A DNA stretch of 64,000 nucleotides, taken from NCBI RefSeq assembly GCF_018598185.1, contig NZ_JAHESC010000018.1, forward strand, positions 62,001 to 126,000, written 5' to 3'. The position numbers were made by a program, and so were the translations under genes. Below are positions 10,331 through 18,799 of this stretch, in pieces. Under the pieces are notes generated by a model. It ran no database searches, was not told the DNA's origin, and saw only the letters and a program-made list of their open reading frames with translations. This DNA is from Dawidia soli (GTDB lineage: Bacteria; Bacteroidota; Bacteroidia; Cytophagales; Cyclobacteriaceae). The number at the start of each line of letters is the position of its first letter. The first letter of the stretch is position 1.

Positions 10331-12649
10331 ATGAGAATACAATTGTTTTTAGCGGCCGGCATCGTTTTGCTGACGCAGTGTACCCCACGCGAGAAAGCAG
10401 CGCTCCCCGGCCCCGTCGCGATCATCCCTGAACCGGCCCAACGACAAACCGGCAGCGGTTACTTTGAGATCAACGCTCAAACCGTCATACAACTGGCCGC
10501 CGATACCGGCAATGTGGCCGGCGTAGCACGTTATCTCGGCGAGCTCCTGAGTGGCGCTTCATCGTTTCAGGTGCCCGTAAAGAAGGTGGAGACCTTTACC
10601 ACCGGCCACGCCATCCACCTGCGCCTGATCCCCGGCCAACCTGCCGAGAGCTATAGTGTTACCGTAAGCCCCGATGTCATCAACCTGGAAGCATCCGATG
10701 CCGCCGGACTTTTTTATGCCGTACAAAGCCTGCGGCAGCTCCTGCCGGCCGCGATCGAAACCAAAGACCACAAGAATGCCACGTGGACCGTACCGGCCGT
10801 AACACTACGCGACGCACCGCGGTACGCCTGGCGCGGCATGCACCTGGACGTATCACGCCACTTCTTCTCAACCGACTTTATACGCACCTTCATCGACCGC
10901 ATGGCGCTGTATAAGTTCAACACGCTGCACTGGCACCTGACCGACGACCAGGGCTGGCGCCTCGAGATCAAACGCTATCCGCAACTGACACAAGCCGGCG
11001 GCTGGCGCACGCTAAACAATCAGGATTCCGTCTGCCTGGCCAAAGCCAAGACCGACCCGACGTTTGCGTTACCCGAAAAGTTCTTCCGTACATCCGAAGG
11101 CCAGCGGCAATATGGCGGCTTCTACACCCAGGAAGAAGTCCGCGACATCATTGCCTACGCGCAGCAGCGCATGATCACCATCGTGCCCGAGATCGACATG
11201 CCCGGACACATGCTGGCCGCCATCCAGGCCATGCCGACGCTGACATGTACCGACCAAAGCAGCTGGGGCAAGCTCTTCACCACGCCGCTGTGCCCCTGCG
11301 AAGAGACCACCTATAAATTCATCGAAGAAGTATTGAGCGAAGTAGCAGACCTGTTCCCCGGCCCATACCTGCACATCGGCGCCGACGAAGTAGACGAGGC
11401 CACCTGGATCACCTCGGGCACCTGCGCCGCCATGATGAAACAGGAAGGTCTGAAGACCGCCCGCGACCTGCACGGTTATTTTGTCAACCGCGCGCGCCAG
11501 ATCGTGCAGCGCCTCGGCAAAAAACCGATTGGCTGGGATGAAGTATTAGACAGCAACGCCGACTCCTCCCTGACGGTGATGTACTGGCGCGGCTGGGTGA
11601 AAGACGCACCGGCAAAAGCCCTCACACGGGGCCATACGCTCATCATGAGCCCCACGTCGCACTGCTACTTCGACTACCAGCCCGACCAAACGTCGCTCAA
11701 GCATACTTACTTCTTCAACCCCGTACCCGAAGGCGTGACCCCCGAAGCCGAAAAAAAGCTCATAGGCGTTCAAGCCAACATCTGGACAGAATATATACCC
11801 ACCGAGGCCCGCCTCGACTTCATGACCATGCCCCGCATGGTGGCCCTTGCCGAAGTAGCGTGGAGCCGGCAAAAGGACTGGGAGAGCTTCGAGGAGCGCA
11901 TGAACATACACTACGCCCGCCTCGACGCCCTTGGCGTGCACTATCGCCTGCCCGACATTCCCGACCTGCCGCAGCACGTAGTCTTTACCGACACCGCCCG
12001 CATCGCCCTGGCCATTCCCAACGGCATCACGGCATTGCGCTACACAACAGACGGCACACAACCCGATAGCACCGCTACTCTATACGAAAAAGCCCTGATG
12101 CTGGACACGACCACCACCTTGAAGATGGTAAGCTACGGCGCGCATGGACGCGCGGGCAACACATACACCATCCGCTATGAAAAGCAAACATACCTCACGG
12201 GCGTTACCCCCGGCGGCGCAACCCCCGGGCTGGCATGTGCTTATTATCCCAGCCACGGCTCCTACCGCTCGGTGGAAAAGTTTGTACCCGCCGATCGGAA
12301 GACAGTCGTGCGCGTACCGGCCGTAACCATACCCGCCGTTGCCACCGCTACCGACGGTTTTGGCTTGGCCTTTACAGGATATATCAGCGTACCCGAGAAA
12401 GGTATCTATACCTTCTATCTTTCCTCCGACGACGGCAGCGTGTTAAAGATCGGCAACCGCCTTGTCGTGAATAACGATGGCGAACACGGTGACCGGGAGA
12501 TCAGCGGCCAGGTGGCGCTTGACAAAGGCATGCATCCCATCGACCTCCGGTATTTCGACGGCGGTGGCGGCAAAAGCTTAACCCTCTTGTACGAAGGACC
12601 AGGCATCGCCAAACAGGCGATCCCCGCTGCTGCGCTGATGTCGCCTTAG
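10331..12649 (+). CDS. GH20 beta-N-acetylhexosaminidase with chitobiase-C and PA14 domains
   Basis: Removes terminal beta-linked GlcNAc or GalNAc by substrate-assisted catalysis. 772 residues, lipobox LLTQC (Cys17). Order: GH20b N-terminal domain (about 25-150), catalytic barrel (about 155-530) with HLTDDQGWRLEIK and the catalytic pair Asp352-Glu353 in HIGADEVDE, then a chitobiase/hexosaminidase C-terminal domain (YTTDGTQPDS), then a PA14 domain (about 635-765; GIYTFYLSSDDGS, RYFDGGGG), a sugar-binding module. Last gene of the glycosidase series. A plant or animal complex-glycan antenna fits the Fuc-Gal-GlcNAc enzyme order better than chitin, but that is inference. Confidence 0.95.
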   Translation: MRIQLFLAAGIVLLTQCTPREKAALPGPVAIIPEPAQRQTGSGYFEINAQTVIQLAADTGNVAGVARYLGELLSGASSFQVPVKKVETFTTGHAIHLRLIPGQPAESYSVTVSPDVINLEASDAAGLFYAVQSLRQLLPAAIETKDHKNATWTVPAVTLRDAPRYAWRGMHLDVSRHFFSTDFIRTFIDRMALYKFNTLHWHLTDDQGWRLEIKRYPQLTQAGGWRTLNNQDSVCLAKAKTDPTFALPEKFFRTSEGQRQYGGFYTQEEVRDIIAYAQQRMITIVPEIDMPGHMLAAIQAMPTLTCTDQSSWGKLFTTPLCPCEETTYKFIEEVLSEVADLFPGPYLHIGADEVDEATWITSGTCAAMMKQEGLKTARDLHGYFVNRARQIVQRLGKKPIGWDEVLDSNADSSLTVMYWRGWVKDAPAKALTRGHTLIMSPTSHCYFDYQPDQTSLKHTYFFNPVPEGVTPEAEKKLIGVQANIWTEYIPTEARLDFMTMPRMVALAEVAWSRQKDWESFEERMNIHYARLDALGVHYRLPDIPDLPQHVVFTDTARIALAIPNGITALRYTTDGTQPDSTATLYEKALMLDTTTTLKMVSYGAHGRAGNTYTIRYEKQTYLTGVTPGGATPGLACAYYPSHGSYRSVEKFVPADRKTVVRVPAVTIPAVATATDGFGLAFTGYISVPEKGIYTFYLSSDDGSVLKIGNRLVVNNDGEHGDREISGQVALDKGMHPIDLRYFDGGGGKSLTLLYEGPGIAKQAIPAAALMSP

Positions 12650-12665
12650 CGTTACGGCATCTGGT

Positions 12666-12703
12666 GCAAGGAACTGTCATAAAAAGCAAGCGCTGTACTG
12701 ATA
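12666..12703 (+). repeat. Dispersed direct repeat, copy 1
   Basis: This 38-base stretch matches 17436-17473 at 32 positions, including the core ACTGTCATAA and AAGCAAGCGCT. It lies in the gap just after the GH20 gene. Function unknown. Confidence 0.6.
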
Positions 12704-12748
12704 ATCCCATGCCCAGATTTTTGCGGCAGCAAAAAGCTAAAGGGGGTA

Positions 12749-12767
12749 GTAGGGGCTACGCCCCTAC
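12749..12767 (+). terminator. Hairpin downstream of the glycosidase operon
   Basis: Perfect stem of eight pairs (GTAGGGGC, loop TAC, GCCCCTAC) in the gap between the GH20 gene and the next gene. No T-run follows, so it may be an RNA-stability element or a dispersed palindrome rather than a true intrinsic terminator. Confidence 0.4.
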
Positions 12768-12856
12768 ACACCCGCAAATTGTTTTCGAGCCCCGCAGGCA
12801 ACAGCCTGCTCACCGGCGTCGGCACAGTTTTTACCAAGCTGCCCATAAACCACGCT

Positions 12857-13393
12857 ATGAGCAGCATCAACCAACAACAACCCGAAGATAACTACCAGGA
12901 CCTTCGCGGCACCGACGCCATCGAAAAGCTCAAAGAGCTAAGCGACAAAGCCAAGAACTGCTTCTTCTGCACCGACCTGAAAACCGGCGCGCCGTTCGCC
13001 ACACGCCCCATGGCCATTCAACAGATCGATGACGACGGCACGTGCTGGTTCCTAAGTGCCACCGACAGCCATACGAACGAACACATTTCAAAAGACCCGG
13101 CCGTACAGCTATTATTGAAAGGCTCTGACTTTTCCGATTTCCTGACACTCTACGGCCATGCCTCGATCAGTCAAGACAAAAAGAAGATCCAGGAACTCTG
13201 GCGTCCCGTGTTCAAAACCTGGTTTACAGAAGGGGAAGATGATCCACGAATTTCGGTTATTCGCGTAAAGCCCATGGATGGATACTACTGGGATACCAAG
13301 CACGGACAGATCGTAGGATTTGCCAAACAGTTGATCGGCGCAATGGTAGGAAAGACCCTGGACGATTCCATTGAAGGGAAACTCAAGTTATAG
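12857..13393 (+). CDS. Pyridoxamine 5'-phosphate oxidase-like general stress protein
   Basis: A 178-residue protein of the split-barrel FMN-binding fold, similar to general stress protein 26 / Pyrid_ox_like proteins. Visible features: LKELSDKAKNCFFCTDL, then FATRPMAIQQIDDDGTCWFL, the typical second and third strands of the fold. The predicted start at 12857 (MSSINQQQ) was preferred to an upstream in-frame ATG at 12779, because the extra residues would come from the hairpin-rich intergenic DNA and do not look like protein. Cytoplasmic; substrate unknown, a flavin or deazaflavin cofactor being likely for the family. Confidence 0.85.
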   Translation: MSSINQQQPEDNYQDLRGTDAIEKLKELSDKAKNCFFCTDLKTGAPFATRPMAIQQIDDDGTCWFLSATDSHTNEHISKDPAVQLLLKGSDFSDFLTLYGHASISQDKKKIQELWRPVFKTWFTEGEDDPRISVIRVKPMDGYYWDTKHGQIVGFAKQLIGAMVGKTLDDSIEGKLKL

Positions 13394-13402
13394 TTTATAC
13401 AA

Positions 13403-13430
13403 GGCACGCCGGGCTGAGGACCGGCGTGCC
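13403..13430. terminator. Hairpin between convergent genes
   Basis: A perfect ten-pair stem (GGCACGCCGG / CCGGCGTGCC) with an eight-base loop lies between the stress-protein gene and the convergent ankyrin gene. It could serve both strands; neither side has a clear T-run. Confidence 0.5.
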
Positions 13431-13435
13431 CAATG

Positions 13436-14773
13436 TCAACCATTCAGGATCTTGGCCTTCTCCGCATCAAACTCCGCCTGCGTAAGAACCCCTGCATCCA
13501 ATAGATCCTTCAGATCAAACAAAGCCTGCTTCTTATTCAAAGCTCCTGCCCCGTTACCAGCAGGCGGCGCAGCGGCAACCGGTGCCGCTTGTTTCGGCGC
13601 AGGCCCATACTGCAGCAGCAGCGCCGTGATCTCATTAAATCCCTTGATGTTGGAATAGTCGATCGCCTTTTGCTCTTTCACATTGACAATAGCAGGGTCA
13701 GCCCCTTGCTCAAGCAGGTAGTTAACCGCATCCTTCTTTCCGTTCGCCGCAGCATAATGCAACGCCGTGTTACCCGATTCGTCCTGGATATTGATCGAAG
13801 CGCCGCGCTCCAGCAATAATTTGATCATGCTCATATGCCCGCTCTTCACGGCCAGGTGAAGCAGGCTCTCGCCGCCGTATTCATACGTAGTATTAAGCGT
13901 AAAAGAGCTCTGCACCGACAGGTTGCCGGCCGTTTCAATCCAGTCCAGATAAGCGTTCATAGAGGCTGTCGCTCCGGTCAGCGGCCGGCTATGGTTCACA
14001 TCCAGCCCGTGATCTAAGAACAGCGCGACAATTTCTTTTTGATTATTCGCACACGCATACCAGATCGGCGATACACCGCTCTTCGAAGACACAAACAAAT
14101 TCGCACCTTTCGACACCAGCAGGTTCACCAGCATACGGTTGGTTTCATAACACGCCAACAGCAGCGCGTTCTCGCCCGCGTGGTTGATATGATCGATATT
14201 GGCACCGTTCGTCAGGAGCAGCTCTACCATCGGCATGTGCTTCGATCGAACAGCAAACAACAACGGCGAATCGCCCTGTTTATTAGTGGTATTGACATTC
14301 GCCCCGTGCTGTAGCAGCAGTGTCACGATCTCCATATTGCGCCACGATGCCGCGATGAGCAAAGGCGTCTCGGCCTGGTTGTTCTCGGCATCGACGGTCA
14401 CTCCCCTATCCAGCAACTGTTTCACAACTTCCGTCTGACCGGTTTGGGCCGTGAGGTGCAGCAGGCTGTTGCCATTCAGGTCGTTGATGTCTGTGCGGGC
14501 GCCCTGCTCCAGGAGGTATATCGCCGTTTGCTTTTGTTTTTGCAGACAAGCAAAGAACAACGGCGTCTCCCCTTGATGATCCTCGTAGTCCGGATCGGCT
14601 CCCGCCGCAATAAGCAACTTGACAATATCGAGATAGCCCCGATGGGCAGCGTAATGCAACGCCGTGCGGCCCTTCTCGTCGGTATATTTTACATCTACTT
14701 CGTTGTTAGCCAGCAGCAGCTCGGCAATCTTGCGCTTGCCTTCTTCGCACGCGATGATAAAGGATTGAGACAT
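13436..14773 (-). CDS. Ankyrin-repeat protein with C-terminal SHOCT domain
   Basis: 445 residues, no signal peptide. About eleven ankyrin repeats cover residues 5-390 (RTALHYAAHRGYLDIVKLL, NTALHYAAANGKKDAVNYLL and similar), with a non-repeat insertion near residues 270-300. A Pro/Ala-rich linker leads to a SHOCT domain at the very end (LKDLLDAGVLTQAEFDAEK). SHOCT is a short helical hairpin found at the ends of bacterial proteins and thought to mediate oligomerisation. The protein is probably a cytoplasmic protein-protein scaffold; its partners are unknown. It is 24 bases downstream of a second ankyrin gene, so the two are very likely cotranscribed. Confidence 0.9.
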   Translation of the reverse strand: MSQSFIIACEEGKRKIAELLLANNEVDVKYTDEKGRTALHYAAHRGYLDIVKLLIAAGADPDYEDHQGETPLFFACLQKQKQTAIYLLEQGARTDINDLNGNSLLHLTAQTGQTEVVKQLLDRGVTVDAENNQAETPLLIAASWRNMEIVTLLLQHGANVNTTNKQGDSPLLFAVRSKHMPMVELLLTNGANIDHINHAGENALLLACYETNRMLVNLLVSKGANLFVSSKSGVSPIWYACANNQKEIVALFLDHGLDVNHSRPLTGATASMNAYLDWIETAGNLSVQSSFTLNTTYEYGGESLLHLAVKSGHMSMIKLLLERGASINIQDESGNTALHYAAANGKKDAVNYLLEQGADPAIVNVKEQKAIDYSNIKGFNEITALLLQYGPAPKQAAPVAAAPPAGNGAGALNKKQALFDLKDLLDAGVLTQAEFDAEKAKILNG

Positions 14774-14797
14774 ATGTAGGTCGTTTTTCAGAGGGAC

Positions 14798-15985
14798 TTA
14801 TTTCTTTTCAGCGGCGAGCAATATTTCCACGGTTTTGGCCTTGAGGTTGTCGCCGGCCGCCAGGTCCATTGCTTTCTTGTCCTGGGTATTCGTCAGGGTT
14901 GGATCCGCACCGGCGTCCAATAGCATTTTCGCTTTCTTATAGATTTCCCGCGCCTTGTTTTGTTCGTAGTTCGGGTTGATCGCACACACCTTGTGCAGCA
15001 GTGTATTGCCATCGTTGTCCGGGTGGTTTACATCCACGCCCGTCTTTCGAAGTGCCATCTGCAGCACTTCGGTCGGTTTTTCAATGATCCAGTCCCATCC
15101 CGACCTGGGTTTGCTATAATACGGCGTAGCATCATCGAGATCCGCACCGTCGGCCAGCAATTGTTCCAGCAGCGCGATATCGTTAGCGCCACCCCGCATC
15201 ATGCGCAGGAATTCCGAAAGCGGCGTCTGGCCGTCCTTGTTAAGCAAAGAAAAGTCAGCGGGCGTATGGCCCGACAGTTTTTCGTATACCACCCGATCGA
15301 ACTTATGGGCGAGTGCATAAAAGAAAGCCGTATTACCGCTTTTATCCGGTTCATTGGGCTGGGCACCGTGCTGCAGCAGGACATCGATCAGGTGACGTTT
15401 ATCACGCTCTACGGCGATATGCAGGGCCGTTTGCTTCACGACGTTGGTCTCGTTTACGTCTACACCTTCCTGAATGAGCATTTCAACATAGGCCAGCTGT
15501 TTGGGTTCCGGCATGAGGTTTATACGTACAACCTGGCAGATCAGGTTGTCCTCGGCGTTATTCTTAAAGTCCGTGCGGCAGCCCGCGTCGATCAGCGCCC
15601 GGATCACAGCAGGCTCTGCCTGCGACTCGAACGCATACGCCAACAGTGTTTTGCCGTCCACCTCGTCGTTTATATTCTGGGCATTCCCGACAAATTCACG
15701 CAGGAACGCAAACGATTCATCGTCCAGCGGCAAGCGTTTGATCAAGGGCTTAAAGACACTGTTATCGAACTTCTCCAGCTCATATACATCCGTAACGATC
15801 TGACCATCGGCCGCCAGGGCCTTCAGCACGGCAAAGCCCTTTTTGGAGATCAGGGTTTCATAGAGCTGCGTGAGGTTATACGATTGAAGGCCGTCGGGAA
15901 TGCGCTCACCGTTCCGGATGAGCGCTTCGGCGGTAGTAAAATTGGCGCTGTTAATGGCCTCCAGCAAGGGCGTTTTTGTGAGCAT
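14798..15985 (-). CDS. Ankyrin-repeat protein
   Basis: 395 residues, no signal peptide and no membrane segment. Ankyrin-type helices recur (LLEAINSANFTTAEALI near the N-terminus, TALHIAVERDKRHLIDVLL, NTLLHKVCAINPNYEQ, DPTLTNTQDKKAMDLAAGD), but several repeats are degenerate and the N-terminal third scores poorly by eye. First gene of a two-gene unit with the ankyrin-SHOCT gene. Likely a cytoplasmic binding scaffold; no enzyme domain is visible. Confidence 0.87.
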   Translation of the reverse strand: MLTKTPLLEAINSANFTTAEALIRNGERIPDGLQSYNLTQLYETLISKKGFAVLKALAADGQIVTDVYELEKFDNSVFKPLIKRLPLDDESFAFLREFVGNAQNINDEVDGKTLLAYAFESQAEPAVIRALIDAGCRTDFKNNAEDNLICQVVRINLMPEPKQLAYVEMLIQEGVDVNETNVVKQTALHIAVERDKRHLIDVLLQHGAQPNEPDKSGNTAFFYALAHKFDRVVYEKLSGHTPADFSLLNKDGQTPLSEFLRMMRGGANDIALLEQLLADGADLDDATPYYSKPRSGWDWIIEKPTEVLQMALRKTGVDVNHPDNDGNTLLHKVCAINPNYEQNKAREIYKKAKMLLDAGADPTLTNTQDKKAMDLAAGDNLKAKTVEILLAAEKK

Positions 15986-16179
15986 GAGATGGGGTTTTAT
16001 AGGTTGGCAATATTGGGGCTAGCATCGACAATGTCAAGCCCGTTTACGGCCGGTGAAGCTTTCTGTCGACAACTAACCCCTGGCATATGCGCACAGGGCG
16101 TTCCTGCCCGGCGCTTCAGGCTCCCATACCCCCATATTCATGTCGTAAAAAAGAGGCGTGCATACGCACGGGGCTTCGA

Positions 16180-16650
16180 TCATCTCAAAACTTCCGGAAA
16201 ATCCTCGAAATGCAGGATCTCGCCAGATAACGCCATCAGGTCTCCATGTACCCCAAGATCATAGGTCATCAACGTCACCGCAGCACCCTGTTCCGTGGCC
16301 AGCAGAAGCGCGGGAACAAAATCACGATCGCCGGAAGATAAGACGATCCGATATCCCTGCATGGCATAATAAACGATATAGCTGGCAATGGCGACGTCCA
16401 CTTGTTTCTGCGCGCCGCCCTCCATCTCGTACAGCTTAACGCCAAAGCCCGAAGTCTCCATGTTGTAATAGAATTGCTTCAAGCCGAGGTCGATCCCATA
16501 ACGTTTATCTACACCGTTGAATATCAACGCATTACCCGTGGCATTGTACCGTTTTTCCAGGAACGCACGGGTTTTAACATAGTCAACTTTCCCTCGGCCA
16601 CGGCTGGCCCGGGTAATGTAACCGACATCGATCAACCAGACAAATTTCAT
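16180..16650 (-). CDS. NYN-domain (LabA/DUF88-like) putative ribonuclease
   Basis: 156 residues forming a single NYN domain of the PIN-like nuclease superfamily. Acidic residues expected for metal binding are visible: Asp8 in WLIDVGY, Asp85 in KQVDVAIA, and Asp108/Asp110 in LSSGDRDF. The usual Asn two residues after the first Asp (IDxxN) is replaced by a VGY sequence, so activity is not certain. Members of this family act on RNA or are uncharacterised. It stands alone: 44 bases before the GNAT gene end upstream, and a 194-base gap downstream to the ankyrin start in which nothing was recognised. Confidence 0.8.
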   Translation of the reverse strand: MKFVWLIDVGYITRASRGRGKVDYVKTRAFLEKRYNATGNALIFNGVDKRYGIDLGLKQFYYNMETSGFGVKLYEMEGGAQKQVDVAIASYIVYYAMQGYRIVLSSGDRDFVPALLLATEQGAAVTLMTYDLGVHGDLMALSGEILHFEDFPEVLR

Positions 16651-16694
16651 TTCTTACGTGGATAATATAGGCCATCAAATACCCAAAGGCCGCC

Positions 16695-17375
16695 TTATTT
16701 CTCTATAAAATAAACAACGAGCTCCCTCCTGCCTGTAAACCCAAGCGATTCATAAAGTTTGATAGCCCGTTCATTCGTCGTCGTCACATGCAGGAACGGG
16801 ATCTCACCGCCCCCGACAATACGCTTCATTTGGTTTATTATCAGTTGTGCCGCATAACCTCTCCCGGCATAGTCGGGATGCGTGCAGACCGCGCTGATCT
16901 CGGCGTACGGAGTTGCATGCATCCGTTGCCCGGCCATGGCGACCAATCGCGTGCCATCGAATATACCCTGGTAGTGACCAAAATCAATTGTGCGTTCTCT
17001 GAACGGGCCCGGTTTAGTAAGCTCTGCCAACGCCAGCATCTGCGGAATGTGCTCGTCAGAAAGATCGGCCATGGGCGTTGTGGCGGCGGCGCGATATACA
17101 GGCTGTTCGCAGACCATTTGCAACACGGGCACACTATGCGCAATCGTCCAGGACCGGGGTATATCCAGGTTGCCGAATGACACAACGCCAAACACCCCCG
17201 CATCACCCGGGGCGATCGCATGAAGTTTCAGCAAATTGTCCGCTGAGTTTTCGACCAGCCCGGCAAAGAGCGATATATCCAAACGGTAAAATTTAACCTT
17301 ATCGCTTCCCAGCGCAATATCCTTATTGCCGGTGGTAAGCGCACTCCATACAGGATTATCGAGCGGGTGTGTCAT
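16695..17375 (-). CDS. GNAT-family N-acetyltransferase (FR47-like)
   Basis: 226 residues. The C-terminal half is a GNAT fold: ISAVCTHPDYAGRGYAAQLI contains the acetyl-CoA pyrophosphate-binding R/Q-x-x-G-x-G/A pattern (GRGYA), followed by FLHVTTTNERAIKLYESLGF, the usual final helix-strand. The N-terminal half resembles FR47-type proteins, whose substrates are mostly unknown. A sequence close to the Bacteroidota -7 box (TATCTTTC read on the minus strand, 17388-17395) lies 13-20 bases upstream of the start. Confidence 0.87.
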   Translation of the reverse strand: MTHPLDNPVWSALTTGNKDIALGSDKVKFYRLDISLFAGLVENSADNLLKLHAIAPGDAGVFGVVSFGNLDIPRSWTIAHSVPVLQMVCEQPVYRAAATTPMADLSDEHIPQMLALAELTKPGPFRERTIDFGHYQGIFDGTRLVAMAGQRMHATPYAEISAVCTHPDYAGRGYAAQLIINQMKRIVGGGEIPFLHVTTTNERAIKLYESLGFTGRRELVVYFIEK

Positions 17376-17435
17376 AAATTATCTGCAGAAAGATAATACT
17401 TTTTTAAACAGACGAAACCCGGCAAACAGCCAGCC

Positions 17436-17473
17436 GCAAGCTACTGTCATAAGAAGCAAGCGCTAAATTGATA
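17436..17473 (+). repeat. Dispersed direct repeat, copy 2
   Basis: Matches 12666-12703 at 32 of 38 positions in the same orientation. Two copies 4.8 kb apart, both intergenic, suggest a genome-wide family. Confidence 0.6.
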
Positions 17474-17518
17474 GCTAAAACCACATATACCAGATCATCA
17501 AATTTGCACCCAACAGCT

Positions 17519-17599
17519 GGCGCGAGTCTTCCGACCGAAGGGAGGGCGACTTGTGCCCAGCACTGTTCGCGCACTCAATGGAGGGGGTCTCCGACCCCC
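17519..17599 (+). repeat. Two-hairpin intergenic repeat, copy A
   Basis: First part (17519-17557): outer arms GGCGCGAGTC and GACTTGTGCC pair with two G-T wobbles around a variable centre. Second part (17583-17599): a perfect stem GGGGGTC / GACCCCC with loop TCC. The edges of the first hairpin, and the CACTGT after it, are shared with 57125-57180, while the centres differ. This looks like a palindromic dispersed element. Confidence 0.55.
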
Positions 17600-17706
17600 G
17601 GCTGCCCCGTGGATTGTCTTCGTGCTACACAGGCCACAGCCATCCGTTGCGGGGCTTACAGCAAACAAATCAGCAATTACTAAATTACGCCTGAAAATAA
17701 GGAACG

Positions 17707-18282
17707 ATGAGCACTGCACAATTCTTCCAACAGATCCGCAGGTACTATCCCATCACGGCCGCATCCGAGCAGGCCTGGGCCGGTCTGCTAAAGGAAAAGA
17801 TGTACCGCAAAAGTGAACTGCTGGTGACGGAAGGCCAGGTGCCACGTAAATTTGCCTTTATCTGTCGTGGGCTGGCCTATCAGTCTTATTTCCCACCGGA
17901 AGGTGAAATGATCATTAAATACTTTTTCCCCGAGAACCGCCTGGCAGCATCCGTCACGGCGACCATGACCGGCACCCCAAGCAAATTCGCCATCGCCGCA
18001 ATAGAAGATACCTGGGTGCTGGAATACGATTTCAGTGCATTCAGAAAACTCGTGGATGAGCACCAGGATCTTGCCTTGTTTTACATCAACTACCTGGAAA
18101 AGCATTGGGTAATTGAGAAAGAACCGCTGGAGATCGCTTTTCGATCGGACACCGCCGCCACACGCTATCGACAGTTCCTGCTCTCACACGATCACATTCT
18201 TCCCCGCCTGAAAAAGTACCACATCGCCTCCTATCTGGGTATTACGCCCACCCAGTTGAGCCGCATCATCAGCGATAAATAA
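17707..18282 (+). CDS. Crp/Fnr-family transcriptional regulator
   Basis: 191 residues: an N-terminal cyclic-nucleotide-binding-type beta-roll (about 25-115; KSELLVTEGQVPRKFAFICRG, MIIKYFFPENR) and a short C-terminal winged-helix (YHIASYLGITPTQLSRI). The cNMP phosphate-binding RxAS motif of true Crp is not visible, as is usual for this abundant Bacteroidota group, so the ligand is unknown. Transcribed alone after the repeat-rich intergenic region. Confidence 0.87.
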   Translation: MSTAQFFQQIRRYYPITAASEQAWAGLLKEKMYRKSELLVTEGQVPRKFAFICRGLAYQSYFPPEGEMIIKYFFPENRLAASVTATMTGTPSKFAIAAIEDTWVLEYDFSAFRKLVDEHQDLALFYINYLEKHWVIEKEPLEIAFRSDTAATRYRQFLLSHDHILPRLKKYHIASYLGITPTQLSRIISDK

Positions 18283-18434
18283 TTTCCCCTTTCTCAACAT
18301 TTGTAAATTTTTCTCAGCCCGGGGCATACGAATTTAGCTTCGTCAACACCGGTACGACACCGCGCGAACAACAGGTTTGCGCCGGATTCGGCGCTGCAAT
18401 GTCCGGCCATTGCGACACTATAAATGAAGAAAAA

Positions 18435-18791
18435 ATGAGTTCAAAAAAAGTAGAGGAGTTCCTGTCAAAAATGGATCATCCGTTAAAAAAAGAACTGGCA
18501 GCATTGCGGGATACGATCATGAAAGTACACCCCGAAATGACAGAAGATGTGAAATGGGGTGGTCCCAGTTTCTATTACAAGGGCGACATTGCCACGTTCA
18601 GCCCGCGTGTGAAAGACGCCGTAACGCTGGTTTTCCACCAGGCGGAAGGCTTACCCCCGGGCACAGTGCTGGAACCGGCCCCGAAAGGTAAAGCCTATGC
18701 GAAATTCAAAAGCATGGCGGAAGTAAAGGCAAAAAGCAAAGACCTCCAGAACATCGTTAAGCAATGGATTAAGCTTAGGGACCAATCATAG
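18435..18791 (+). CDS. DUF1801 (YdhG-like) protein
   Basis: 118-residue cytoplasmic protein of the DUF1801 fold. Diagnostic parts are the opening helices VEEFLSKMDHPLKKELAALR, DVKWGGPSFYYKGDIATF, and a C-terminal helix with KDLQNIVKQWIKL. The start at 18435 has a purine-rich GAAGAAAAA in front and was preferred to an in-frame ATG at 18399. Function of the family is unproven. It converges with the LacI gene. Confidence 0.85.
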   Translation: MSSKKVEEFLSKMDHPLKKELAALRDTIMKVHPEMTEDVKWGGPSFYYKGDIATFSPRVKDAVTLVFHQAEGLPPGTVLEPAPKGKAYAKFKSMAEVKAKSKDLQNIVKQWIKLRDQS

Positions 18792-18799
18792 AGCCCATT

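Larger units (their letters stand above)
17376..17706. other. Repeat-rich intergenic region
   Basis: 331 bases without a supported gene, between divergent GNAT and Crp-like genes. It holds a copy of the dispersed 38-base repeat, a large imperfect hairpin and a perfect GC hairpin, listed separately. Short reading frames here do not resemble protein. Confidence 0.7.

Noticed and set aside
8780-10342. 520-residue open frame antisense to the GH35 gene
   Set aside because: It mirrors the GH35 coding sequence, has no recognisable protein features, and arises from codon bias of the real gene.
14960-16264. 434-residue plus-strand frame opposite the ankyrin gene
   Set aside because: Antisense shadow of the ankyrin repeats; no protein-like domain.
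18379-18394. GCGCCG-GATT-CGGCGC hairpin in the leader of the DUF1801 gene as a riboswitch
   Set aside because: Only one short stem, with no conserved aptamer sequence around it.
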